Assembly (NCBI RefSeq): GCF_029168945.1
Contig: NC_083610.1
Location: forward strand, 50,981,429 to 51,045,428
DNA from: Cannabis sativa
Taxonomy: Eukaryota; Streptophyta; Magnoliopsida; Rosales; Cannabaceae
Reading direction: 5' to 3'
Length of the DNA: 64,000 nucleotides
The notes beneath the pieces are model-generated. The model did not search any database, had not been told where the DNA came from, and saw only the letters and a program-made list of their open reading frames with translations. The position numbers and the translations under genes are program-made. This document shows positions 44,675-54,689 of this stretch, piece after piece (within the stretch, counting starts at the first letter, position 1; every line of letters starts with the position of its first letter).

Positions 44675-46138
44675 CCTGACTCTCTAGCTCGGCCCTCGCA
44701 AAGTTCCGAATTTTTATGCTGGCAGCATCATCTCCGAGATAGCTGTCCGAAGGCCGGAACCAGCTGGATGTAATATAAGCTGAAGGGCCTAAGGGGACGG
44801 GCTCCGGAGGACCTGAACCCATCCGGGACCGACCTAGGAAATCTCCTAAGTTGGAAAAATAAAACTCCTTCAAATGGTCTCCCCACCGGGTCGAGGGCAT
44901 CCTAAACCTATAAAGACGCTCATCGAATCCTACAGGCCTAAGACTGGCATACTCGCCAACAGAAGGGACATAATGAACTGCTAAAGGAGACTTACCACCG
45001 GAGCCGGAAGTGCTGGCACCAAGAGCCCCAGTGTTCGGCTCCTGAGCCGAAGGCTGTGGCCTGGGAGCCTTTCTCTCCGCTGAGTCCCCAATATGAAGGG
45101 GCTTCCCGGCGATCGCCTGGCTTCTTCTCTCGACCGGGCTCCCCACGCGAAGTGGCCTCCCGGAAGCTGCCTGGGCCTTAGAGTATGCCTTCTCCTGAGC
45201 CTTCCGGTAGAGATAGTCCTGGTACTTCTTCTCGGCGGTGGCGATGATCTCATCCCGGAAGGTCTTCTCCGCGGCAGGCACCCTCACGTTGGGACAGATA
45301 ACCCGGGAGAGGTTAGAATCCTCCACGGATTGGTGCGGCAGGATGAGTTTTGCCTTCCGGCAGTTCTCCGTGGTAACCAGGTCCCCGACGTCAAGATCAG
45401 CCCGGTCGTAAGAGGCAAATGCCTGGGCTCTCCGAAGAAAGACCTGAGTAGGTGGGGTCCGTTCGTAATGAGGAATCCTGACCCACTCAGTGAGGAGCTC
45501 CGGATGGTCCACCGCTCGGAACCCGGAAGAGAAGAAAAAACGATGGCGATACTACTTAACATGAGTTTGCCTATTATACGGGACCACCCCCTCATTGGCA
45601 GGGTGGGCCCGGAACCCGTAAAAACCGTCCTTAAGTTTGTCCCCCTTCTTGGGGACAGAAACAAGTTCGTAAAAATACAATATCTCCGCCGGGCTGGGAG
45701 AGCCCCATCCCCGGGCGGAGTAAAAAATAAATAAGCCTGAAAGCAGGCGGTATGCTTGGGGAATAAGTTGGTATGGCGCAAGGCCGACAAAAACTAAAAA
45801 ATTAACAAAATAGTCTTGGAGAGGAAGCATGGCCCCGACCATCAAATGCGTCTGGCTCCAGGCCCCGAAGCCGCCGTAGTTATGATTGGGCATCTCCGCA
45901 TCACGAGGTGGCCGGTGGTAGGTCCCGGATGTGGAAGGCTTGATTCCAGCTACCTCCATGATGTTTTCCAGCTGATGGGGGCAGGTTAGAGTGGAGTGAA
46001 GCTCGGCCGCCTCCATCCGGTTGCCCGAGATTTGTACCCCTCCTGGGCAACCAGACCCAGCGAGACATCCTCGAGGGTAGCCAGGCGCTTACCGCTCTTC
46101 TTAGACGACTTTGAGCTAGAAGCAGACATGTTTCGATT

Positions 46139-46602
46139 CTGTAAAAAGGATTAAAGTTCCAGCAGTTAGGCCCCATACCAAACCCTAAACCAAGAAAAAG
46201 GGATTGGGGGTCCCCTAATTGCTGGAAAGAGGCCCCCTCCGGACACCTGTCATACAGGAAACCCTAGAAGGATTCCCTGGACAAGAGTCAGGTGCAATAA
46301 ATTCGCAGAAGACGGCATTGCGCACTAAAGAAAAAGAAAGGGCAGAAAGTAGAAAGAAAACAATCTATCCTATACCCTAAGCGGCCATTATACGAAGAGC
46401 GTATGGTCTTCTACAAAAAATAACAACAAATGCGTGACAAGAGTAATCCTATCACTAGAGCAGTGAACCCAAACCGATTATATGAAGAATCTAAATATTT
46501 GCATTCCCAGAAACTTCGAACACAAACCCAGAAAAGAACAAGCAGATAAGAAACAGCATGCCATGCATATTAACAATAATGCAAAGGGTGCAAGGAACTT
46601 AC
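46139..46602 (-). other. Candidate 5'-UTR intron of the antisense gene (464 nt)
   Basis: On the minus strand a consensus donor (CATT|GTAAGTTCC) begins at 46602. An acceptor TTTTTACAG ends at 46139, ten bases before the ATG at 46129. No coding is lost. It is supported by consensus only. Confidence 0.55.
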
Positions 46603-46801
46603 AATGAAGTGTTGAGACTGGGGGTCCTGCTGTGAATCAAATGAAGATGAGAAGGACTGACAGTAACAAACGAAGAAGAACTGGAAAAAATTGCAAAGTG
46701 TTCAAAGGTGTTTTTCTGGGTCTGAGAATTTTTCCTCTCTGGAAAATTTGAGCAAAGTTGGCAAGAAATGGGAAGTAACCGAAATGAAGGAAAGGTGGTG
46801 G

Positions 46802-46810
46802 CTTTTATAG
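46802..46810 (-). promoter_or_regulatory. Candidate TATA box for the antisense gene
   Basis: CTATAAAAG on the minus strand lies about 200 bases upstream of the UTR-intron donor and 680 upstream of the ATG. It would start an antisense RNA near 46775, just inside the 3' LTR. Confidence 0.55.
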
Positions 46811-47125
46811 GCAAAGCTCCATGAGGAATAGGCGTCATCACCTACCAATCGAACGATGGGGGAAGCGCGCGATTCGAATTCTCAAAAATCAACGAACCAG
46901 ATTAATTTGCAATTAAGGCGGTGGAAATGTTTGAGTATCCGTCTGACACCATTAATGCGTCGTATCAATCAATGGGCGTGAAACGAATCGACCTCTGCAA
47001 AAAGTGAATCGCTGCATTAAAAGCCATCATTAAATACACCTTCACGCGCTCAAGGCTCGTGCCAGGAAACCGAGGAGTCAACCGGAAGCACTTGAGCAAG
47101 CCTTATTTTATTTTTTCAAATAAAC

Positions 47126-47142
47126 AAGGCTTGGGGGGTAAA
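47126..47142 (+). other. Polypurine tract of Tat copy B
   Basis: AAGGCTTGGGGGGTAAA directly precedes the 3' LTR. Confidence 0.75.
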
Positions 47143-47917
47143 TGTTGCCCCTGATTTTGCCCAATATACGTGGACCAACCAAACAAGGACACGTAGATCA
47201 AGCAATGTACAATCCAAAAATATTTGCTAAGTCTTTATGCCGTAAGGTGGCTTCTAGGACGTAGCTCCTGGAGAAGGCGTATGGAACCCCATATGCTCCC
47301 GGAAGCTCGAAGTAACGTTAAGGCATCTCCGCGAAGTGTCAGGTTTCTCCTGAGCAATCAAGTCGCATTTAATGCCGCATGGGAGGAAGCGTGTTGGGAC
47401 TGCTACACGCAATAAAGTCTGACGGCACAACCTCCAACCAGCAGCTACAAAGTAATGATCGTTTAAGTCTAGCGACGGCTACACTGTGAAGAGTCACATC
47501 AGTCAAAAGATAATAAGGACATTCCACATAAAAGCCCTACAGCACCTAGGGATTTGACCATGCATTACTCATGGTATATTCATTGGGAATGACCAACTTT
47601 ATGGATACTTACAGATACATTTCTGGGGATCACCCCACCAAAACACTATAAATACCCCCTCAAAGCTCATTAAATGGGATGGAGAATCTTGGGCAGCATA
47701 AGAGCAAGTAGAGTAAATACTCACCAAGAACATTCTCTGTATTTATAAGAGTGAAACACTCACCAAATACATTGTCTGTATTAAATACATCCATAAATAA
47801 CAAAGACTCGTGGACTAAGGCTCATTAACGCCCCAACCCGTAAAAATCCTTCTCTAATTTTCTTACAGCTCTCTAACTTTATAATATCTTATTAGTTGCC
47901 GAAAACCTCGGTTAACA
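47143..47917 (+). repeat. 3' LTR of Tat copy B
   Basis: It starts TGTTGCCCC and ends CGGTTAACA, with its TATAAATA box at 47647-47654. It is followed by the CTAAA duplication at 47918-47922. Confidence 0.92.
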
Positions 47918-48148
47918 CTAAACAATAACTATAAAATAACAAAAAAAAATAACAAGACTACAATCTTGTTAAAATATGTAAATCATTCATAAATTAACTC
48001 TGAATAAATTATAAAACATCCAAAAAAATATATTACTTTTATTAACATGTAAAAGATAGAAAACTATAAAAGAAGTGTTTTTAATTTTTTTGCAAGAGAG
48101 AGAAAAGGTGTTAAAAAAATGTATCTTATTATGTATATTTATAGATAT

Positions 48149-49295
48149 GGGTATGCTCTTAATGGGTATTACCCATGTATGGGTATTTTATTCTTGACCA
48201 TTGGATCAAATATCTAATGGTTGATATTTATAATCATTAATTAAATATTAAAAAATTAATATTTCCTATTTTGTTATTCTCTATATTCCTAAAATAGATA
48301 AAACTATTAATAGAAATAAAAAATTTATAAATGGAATTGTTATTTAAAAAATAAAACACACTAAAAAAATTAACAAACTATTTTTTTTTTAATAAAAATC
48401 ATTTTAAAGATTAAAAAGGAAAAAAGTGTATATTTATCTTTTTATAAAATTTCTTCATACTAGAATTCTAAATTGCATTACTGAAAATAAAAAAAATAAT
48501 AATTTTAAGCTTTAAACTGTAATGCACATAAAATGTATAAGATTTTTTTTTAAACATAAAATCTTTAATTTTATAATAATTAACAATTATTTATATGTTT
48601 TTATTTTTTTTAAAAATACTTGAGCTTACCAAATCTATAAGAACAAAACCAATGAAGAAAATTTTAACAAAAAAAAATGAAGGAAGAAAAAAGTGTCATA
48701 AACATTATTGAATAATGGTAATTGCCAACACAAGAATTTCAGCACAAAAAATTATATTTGACCCCTAGACAAGATTATCATCTTCCAATCCTAAAAATAT
48801 AAATAATGAACAACACCTCATTAGTTATTCTAGGAGAATGATTCATGGTAATATCAAAAAAATCATTGGATGGTAATAATATTTTTCTAACAATGATAGC
48901 CTAAGTAAGAACTAAGAAGTATTGTAGCGTTTTATTTTTAAGAATATGAATAATATTAAGACAATTGGATTCCACAATGAAGCTCATATTCTTCTAATAA
49001 AAAAAACACATTAATATACATCTAAATGATTTTTAGTTTTACAATAATAAATTATTAATAAACTCATAATTTCATAAAATAATAAAGTAGTAATTTTAAT
49101 TAAATTTTAAAAATAATTTATAATTTTTTTTCAAATTATTAGTTGTAATTATTATTTCCAATTTTATAAAAAATAAATATAATTTTTTTTAAAAAAATAA
49201 TTTTTAGAAACTTGCCATAAAAGGTTATTAGATTATTACCTTATTAATTTTTTTTAGTTCCCATCAATGGGTATTACCCATTAAGAAGTGTTCCT
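48149..49295. mobile_element. Mutator-like non-autonomous element with 9-bp target duplication
   Basis: TATAGATAT flanks both ends (48140-48148 and 49296-49304). The left end GGGTATGCTCTTAATGGGTA and the inverse of the right end (AGGAACACTTCTTAATGGGT) form imperfect inverted repeats that continue through the palindromic word GGGTATTACCC. The interior is AT-rich with no transposase. A 9-bp duplication fits the Mutator superfamily. Confidence 0.68.
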
Positions 49296-49304
49296 TATAG
49301 ATAT

Positions 49305-50281
49305 ACAATGATAAAAATAATAGTTTGAGAAAAAAAGAGAGAGAGAGGGAGAGAATTGGAAAAAATTAAAAAGAGAAATAGAGAGAGAAGAGAAAGAAAG
49401 AAAATAAAGGATTAGCATCTGATTTAAAAAAATCAACTAAAGATGACTAAAAAATATAAAGAATTTTTTTTTTTTTGAAACTTTAATAATAGAAAACATT
49501 AAAAAAGAAAAACATTAAGTAGGAAAAATATAAATGTAAATTTTTTTTTCTCAAAAGTATAAATGTAAAGTTTGAAAAAAAAAAAATTAATATTTTAGTG
49601 TAAATTTTCCTTATTAATATTCACATAATTTTATTATCTCCAACCACTTTCTCTTTCCCCACTTAAATAGAAAAATAAAATAAAAATAAAAGTTATCAAA
49701 TACATTTTTTTATTTTTTATTTTTTATTTTCGAAAAGAAATTACCAACCAATTATATTTTTTTAAAAAAAAATAAAAATGTATTTACTTTTCTATGAGTG
49801 CATTTTATCAATTTTTTTTTGTTTTTAGATTTTTGAAACATACATTAAAATACATCTTTATTTTTAATTTCTAAAAAAAATGTGTTTGGTAATAAAATGC
49901 GATTGGTAACTTTTATTTTTAGGTGTCTCATTCAAATATTCATATGAAGAGACAAAAGTGAGGTTATGAAAGAGAGGAGAGACCCAATGCTTCTCCTAAA
50001 AAAATTTGTTCTAGAGGAAGATTCTTTGGGACATAATTTTTAAAGTCTCCGCTTCAAGTCTCATTGGACATTTTCCCACAGACTTATGGCTGTATACATA
50101 TGTCATTTTGGGTGCTTCTTGGAATGAGGATTGGTCGTGCAAACAAACATTAGTGTTTTCAACGTACGTTGGTTGAACATCTCTCAAAAGATGAAATGAC
50201 CCAATTTATTGGTGTATCCTGGTTGATTTGGAAACGACGAAACTAATTTGTTTTCCAAAATAAAATACCTACTGATGTTTA
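49305..50281. other. AT-rich intergenic DNA with a MITE-like inverted repeat
   Basis: An inverted repeat pairs AAAAATAAAAGTTATCAAAT (from 49682) with ATTGGTAACTTTTATTTTTA (ending 49921), a ~240-bp foldback. A GA-rich purine stretch lies at 49335-49410. No gene seen. Confidence 0.5.
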
Positions 50282-50866
50282 TTGGATTCCTTGGGCGTTG
50301 GAGGTTTTGGATACTCATCTGCGGAGAGAGCCAACGAAAATAAATATGTAGAAAACCTGCAGTCGTGTTCTTGGCAGCCCCCTCCCCTTGGTAAATTCTT
50401 AATAAATACTAATGCATCTATCTTGCCATGTAATTTGGGGTGCGGTATAGGTGCGATAATAAGGGATCATAAAAGAACTTTAGTTGCAGCTGAAACTCGG
50501 TTTATCCCTGTGTTTCTTTCAGTGATGTTTGCAGAAACTGCTGCTATTCAGTTGGGCATTGATCTGGCTTTGCGTTGGTCTTGCTTGGATGTTTGGATTG
50601 GAGCTAACTGTCAATCGGTTGTAAAAGCTCTAAAAAACAGAGAGATTGTTCCAACGGACTAGGGTAACTTGTTTTATAATATCTTAAGGATCATCAGCAA
50701 TTTTAATTCTTTAGACTTTATTTTTTATCCTAGAAATTGTAATAAGGTGCCTAATTGTTTAGCTAGGTGGGCGAGATTAACCCAAGTGTCTAATGTTTGG
50801 ATAGATGTTTTATCCTCTTGTGCTACTGGTGGTAGCATGTTCGCAAATATGCCTAAGTGCTGCTAG
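50282..50866 (+). pseudogene. RNase H-like domain remnant, probably from a non-LTR retrotransposon
   Basis: Two in-phase stretches (50282-50662 and 50669-50866), separated by TAG at 50660-50662, encode WQPPPLGKFLINTNASI, GCGIGAIIRDHKRTLVAAET, FAETAAIQLGIDLALRW and RNCNKVPNCLARWA. This is the plant RNase H domain found at the C-terminus of LINEs and in stray copies. The first catalytic Asp is Asn (NTNAS for the usual V/TDAS), and the later Asp of the SDC motif is Asn (ANCQS), so it is inactive. An A run 20 bases after the end could be an old poly-A tail. No reverse transcriptase lies upstream. Confidence 0.75.
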
Positions 50867-50889
50867 TTTGTAATTGATGTTTTTATTCA

Positions 50890-51583
50890 AAAAAAAAAAT
50901 ATTCTTTTTTACATACAATTATTTTTTCTTTTTTTAAATTTGTTATTTGTTATTTTATTTATTTCACTTTATTGATGGAGACATAAAACAATAATAATTT
51001 ATTTTATTTTATGTTTTAGTTATGTGAAAAAAAAATATTTTTTTTGATAAATATTAAATAATTTAATATTAAAAAGTAACCAATAAAAAATAATCGATCT
51101 AATCCATATTTTTGTGAATTGAATTGGATTTGAGCTATTGTGCGAATTAAATTGAATCAGATGCACTATGAGCAAAATGATGCAAATTGAATTAGACGAA
51201 CACTCTATTACGAAACAAATATGTAAGACCCAACATTTGTGAAAACTACATTTTTAGACAAAAGTAAGCTTTTTTCTTATTATCTTCTTCTCTTTAAGAA
51301 AAAGAGCATCCATTTGTTGTTGTTTTTCATTTAGATATCCTCAGAATATTTTCTCAGATATACTTTCTCTATTTCATTATTTCTTTTCCTTGCTGTAACA
51401 TTCTTCCTTCTCACAGGCCAAATTACATAGTAGCTTAGAGAAAGAAGGAAAACAAAAAAATAACCCAACAAAGACGGTCTCATCTCTAAAACCATTATTA
51501 TTAGCAGCAGAAGCCTCGTGTGTTAAGGACGTAAAGTGTAAGAAAATCTTGACAATAGAAAATGCCTTTGACAGACAAATCTG

Positions 51584-51619
<36 letters not shown>

Positions 51620-52088
51620 AACCTGGATATTATAAATAAAGTAAAGGGGGTTTTTTTTTTTTTTTACTTTAAAATAATTTTCTTTTTGTATTTTTACCAA
51701 AATCTACATAGCAAGTTAGAAAAAAATCTTAAATCACAACCAAAATCAATATAAAATAATATATTAAATAATTCCCCCAAAATAAAATATAAAATACAGC
51801 GGTAGACCAAAACTCTATCAAGAATACAATAGACCATTAGATTTGTTCCCACCGATGGGGCAAGACACATAATTCCCCAAAGCAAATTATATATATAATC
51901 ACTAACATTTAACTATCAAAAAAATAAATAAATCACTAACATTTTGAACCATTGTTTTTAAAAATACATCTCACTAAAATTAAACTCAGTTGGTGAACCA
52001 CTGTTTTGGCAAAAAAACAGAAAGAAGCATTAAACCACCTAAGAGTTCAAATTTATAAAAGTTGAAGTCAGCAAATGGAATTACAAAA
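50890..52088. other. AT-rich intergenic DNA, 3' flank of the host gene
   Basis: No gene seen. Poly-A (about 51588-51617) and poly-T (about 51650-51665) runs are present. The short frames around 51377-51885 cover them and look accidental. Confidence 0.55.
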
Positions 52089-53324
52089 TTAACGCTTTCT
52101 CTTTTGTCTTAAAGTTTTACTTTCATTAGACTTTGACTGTGAAGATAGCATCTTTTCCGCTACAACAGAGCTCCATAAAGCTCTTTCCACGTCTGATGGT
52201 GTGAAGCTCTCTTCTCCTGAACTCAACTCCTGTGTGTTGTTATTAGTTCATTACTCATTAGTATACATGTCAATTCTCATGTACTCATCCTAAATTGAAT
52301 TAAGATGAACCTACAAATTATTAATTATGATTGTATTTGTAAGATTAGAACTTCAAGTCATACAACATGTCAACATGCCTCATCCTCCATAAGTATTCAT
52401 AAGTTGGCAACTAAATTTACCCCTTTTTACCACTTATACAGGAGGATTGCACTTTCTACAAATTTGAATCATAAGCCTCAATCACACACATAAATGGTTC
52501 TACTTAAAAAATAAGTCTTCGTAACTAGTTCGAATTTTGAATCATAAAAATCATTCTTTCATATGGCCACGAACAAAATACCTAGCTCATCAACTATGCA
52601 GCATTGACCCGTAGATAAAGAATTAATTTGTTCACTGACCTTTGCTTTGGTCTGTAATTTATTTGCAAACAACAGATATTGCTTCGCCGAGTAATCTTTA
52701 GAGTTTCCCAAAGCTGCCTCCATAGCCTTTTTTTTATTACCAAAACCATGTTTATATGATATGAAATTAAATAAATAAACAAAGAGGTAACAAACAAACC
52801 CAACCAGAATATGAACCTGACCTCATCTGACATGAATGGCGCAACATCAGGGGCGTAAGCTGCAAGGATTGCAGAAGCCGTGGCTGGACCCACGCCTTTG
52901 AGCACCGTAAGCTCAGATAGAGCTTTCGATACATTGGGGAGAGATTGAAACCCCTTTTCCGATGCTGATTTTACCAGGTCATCGTCCAAACCCGAAACAA
53001 AATCCAACAGACGCGGCCTATGAATTCGATTTATACACACAACTTTATATATATATATATATATATAGTATACCTATAGAAAGAGAGAAAGAGGGAAAGA
53101 GAGTACCTCCATTTTCCACGGGTAAGTTTCCACTGCATGAGCTTTGAGAGCTCGGAGGTGGTGATGTAAGGATTAGGTTTTCGTTGGTGGAGGAGAGGTG
53201 GGAGTTCGTTGCGGTAATAGTCATCTAGCGAAACCAAATGGGGTTTGTTGAGAGATTGTATGCGGGAAGGATAAGCAGATAGGGCTTCTTGCCAGAGATT
53301 CAAATCGGAGCACCCAAACTCCAT
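52089..53324 (-). CDS. Helix-hairpin-helix DNA-binding-type protein, At3g12210-like, four exons
   Basis: Exons on the minus strand: 53324-53107, 53017-52822, 52726-52640 and 52229-52089; lengths 218, 196, 87 and 141 total 642 nt, 213 residues and a TAA. Introns are GT-AG (donors GTACTC, GTCAGG, GTCAGT), with the first codon split inside Arg73. The protein starts MEFGCSDLNLWQEAL. It has YYRNELPPLL and ITTSELSKLMQWKL, then a helix-hairpin-helix at about 108-125 (LTVLKGVGPATASAILAA), SDEAMEAALGNSKDY, and a basic tail (LRQKRKR) that could be a nuclear signal. An upstream in-frame ATG at 53360 would add 12 residues; MEF is preferred because it matches my memory of plant relatives. The biochemical role is not established; such hairpins bind DNA backbone without sequence preference. 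I see no catalytic glycosylase Asp motif. Confidence 0.88.
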
Positions 53325-53381
53325 AGTTGGTTCTTGAATGCATTGAGGTGGTGTTCCCATTTCCTCGCGCTATATTGCGAT

Positions 53382-53409
53382 TGTTTTTTTTTTTTTTTTT
53401 TTTTTTTTT
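53382..53409. repeat. Poly-T run upstream of the host gene
   Basis: An uninterrupted T run of about 26-28 bases lies about 60 bp upstream of the MEF start codon, that is poly-A on the gene strand, within the presumed 5' UTR or core promoter. Confidence 0.85.
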
Positions 53410-53527
53410 GAGACTCCATTTAGCAGTGAAACTGACTCTTTTTGAGAGTAACTGGGTTGGGCCATTTGGACAAAACTTACATGGCCTACTGACGGAATTC
53501 TTGTTGGGCTTTATTTTTTAAAAAAAG

Positions 53528-54416
53528 TTCTTACAAAAATACTGACTTTTGGCTTAATTTTTACAAATACTGTCACACGGCTGAAATTACTTTTATACTG
53601 TCTTGGCCATTTTTTTTTTCTTTTATACGGTAAACACTAAAAAAAAATGAGACCTCCATCTTCCACACCCACAGACAAAACCACCACAGGAACACCAGAA
53701 CAATTAGAAAACAACCATTAATTCCGGTGAGATTGAGGAAAAAAAAATGAAATCGACGTCAAATAAATAATCATAGTAAAATAACTGTAAAACAACACTA
53801 AAAAAAATCAAACAAAAGAAAGAAAAACATGATTAAAAAAAAACTAAAAATGTTCTGCACAACCTCAATACCCAATGTAATAGCAGTTATATTTGCAAGC
53901 CCAATCTTAAAAAATCAGAACAAAAAAACTACTAAAACAACACAAAAACAAATATAAAACAATAAGCAGATATAACCACTTAGAAAAACATAAAAGAACC
54001 ACACACCTCAAAACTTTTTTTCTAGTAAGCTCATCATATATATTTTAGGACAACCCAAAATAAAAAAAATAACCACAAAATAACCATAGAGAAGGAAGAA
54101 GAAATGTATTTTATAGCCTCCATCTTCCACACCCATGGATAGAACCACCACAGCACCACGAGAACATCTAGAAAACAATCATTAATTCCAGCAAGATGGA
54201 GCAAAAACAGTGAAATCGACGTTAAAAAAATAAATTTTAGAAAACGACCGTAAAACAACACTAAAACAAATAAAAAAAAACTAAAAAATAAACACAGTAT
54301 ACTGAAGTATGAAACTTATAAAAATACACAGTAAAAAAGTAAAAAAAAAAAAAATCGTATGACAGTATTTTTGTAAAAAAAAAAGGCAAAAGTGAGTATA
54401 CCATGTAAATTTTTCT
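53528..54416. mobile_element. Non-autonomous inverted-repeat element with an internal direct repeat
   Basis: The left end (ACTGACTTTTGGCTTAATTT, TTTACAAATACTGTCACACG) is inverted at the right end (CGTATGACAGTATTTTTGTA, GGCAAAAGTGAGT). Inside, a block starting CCTCCATCTTCCACACCCA and running through GTGAAATCGAC(A/G)T-like sequence occurs at about 53648-53815 and again at about 54117-54265. It starts about 200 bp upstream of the host gene ATG, so it sits in that gene's promoter region. Similar wording recurs at 35104-35737. Confidence 0.6.
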
Positions 54417-54499
54417 TTTTTTTGGCAAAAATAACTCTAAATTTTGAAACTATAAATGTTATTTTTTTTTAAAATAAGCAAAATAATTAAATATAAGAG

Positions 54500-54689
54500 A
54501 ATTACTCCATGTACTATTTTTTAAATTTACAGTTTGGGTTGCTCCGGTGATTTTTTCGGTAGATTCTATGTGGATTGCTCTATGGATTTTAGTTGTGATT
54601 TAAGTTCTTCCGTTGCTATAGGAGTTTCTGTGTGGAATTTCATAAAAATGAAAAAAAAAACTGTTTTAAATAAAAATGAAATACCCATT
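54500..54689. mobile_element. MITE-like repeat truncated by a Copia LTR
   Basis: GAGAATTACTCCATGTACTA through AAACTGTTTTAAATAAAAAT parallels 14670-14910. The copy ends where the Copia LTR starts at 54690; CCATT at 54685-54689 is the presumed left half of a target duplication. Confidence 0.45.

Larger units (their letters stand above)
43068..46129 (-). pseudogene. Antisense spliced gene of the Tat element (gypsy-type extra ORF, three coding exons)
   Basis: ATG at 46129 (MSASSSKSSKK) starts exon 1 (46129-44675); introns 44674-44592 and 43827-43743 separate exons 44591-43828 and 43742-43068. Exon lengths 1455, 764 and 675 plus one missing G (in a C run on the plus strand, 46037-46040) make 965 codons with the stop. 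A TAG at 45552-45554 interrupts exon 1. The N-terminal part (MLPLQDYFVNFLVFVGLA, PYQLIPQAYRLLSG) resembles the plant putative gypsy-type transposon domain. The middle is rich in Pro, Ser and Glu. Exon 3 is a long charged coiled coil (EERRKREAQ-like, Glu/Ala/Arg). Function unknown; extra ORFs here are known for Tat relatives. Confidence 0.8.
35743..47917 (+). mobile_element. Ty3/Gypsy LTR retrotransposon, Tat lineage, copy B (complete)
   Basis: LTRs 35743-36530 and 47143-47917 are flanked by CTAAA (35738-35742 and 47918-47922). Gag, protease, reverse transcriptase, RNase H, a second archaeal-type RNase H and integrase lie in that order on the plus strand. A spliced gene runs the other way between integrase and 3' LTR. 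The second RNase H and the extra antisense gene are features of the Tat group (Tat, Retand, Grande, Ogre relatives). Pol is broken by one frameshift and one stop. I count roughly 15-20 LTR differences plus a 12-bp gap, so it is young but not the newest insertion. Confidence 0.93.

Noticed and set aside
43038..45734. Plus-strand frames of 66-213 codons opposite the antisense gene
   Set aside because: Shadows of the minus-strand coding exons; low-complexity Ala/Ser/Pro content mirrors the Glu/Ala/Arg coiled coil.
47224..47415. 63-codon frame in the Tat 3' LTR, also suggested near 9456-9753 on the other copy
   Set aside because: LTR sequence; the frame is not kept between LTR copies because of small indels.
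53327..53521. Plus-strand frame starting opposite the host gene start
   Set aside because: Contains a poly-Phe run from the poly-T tract; opposite strand of exon 1.
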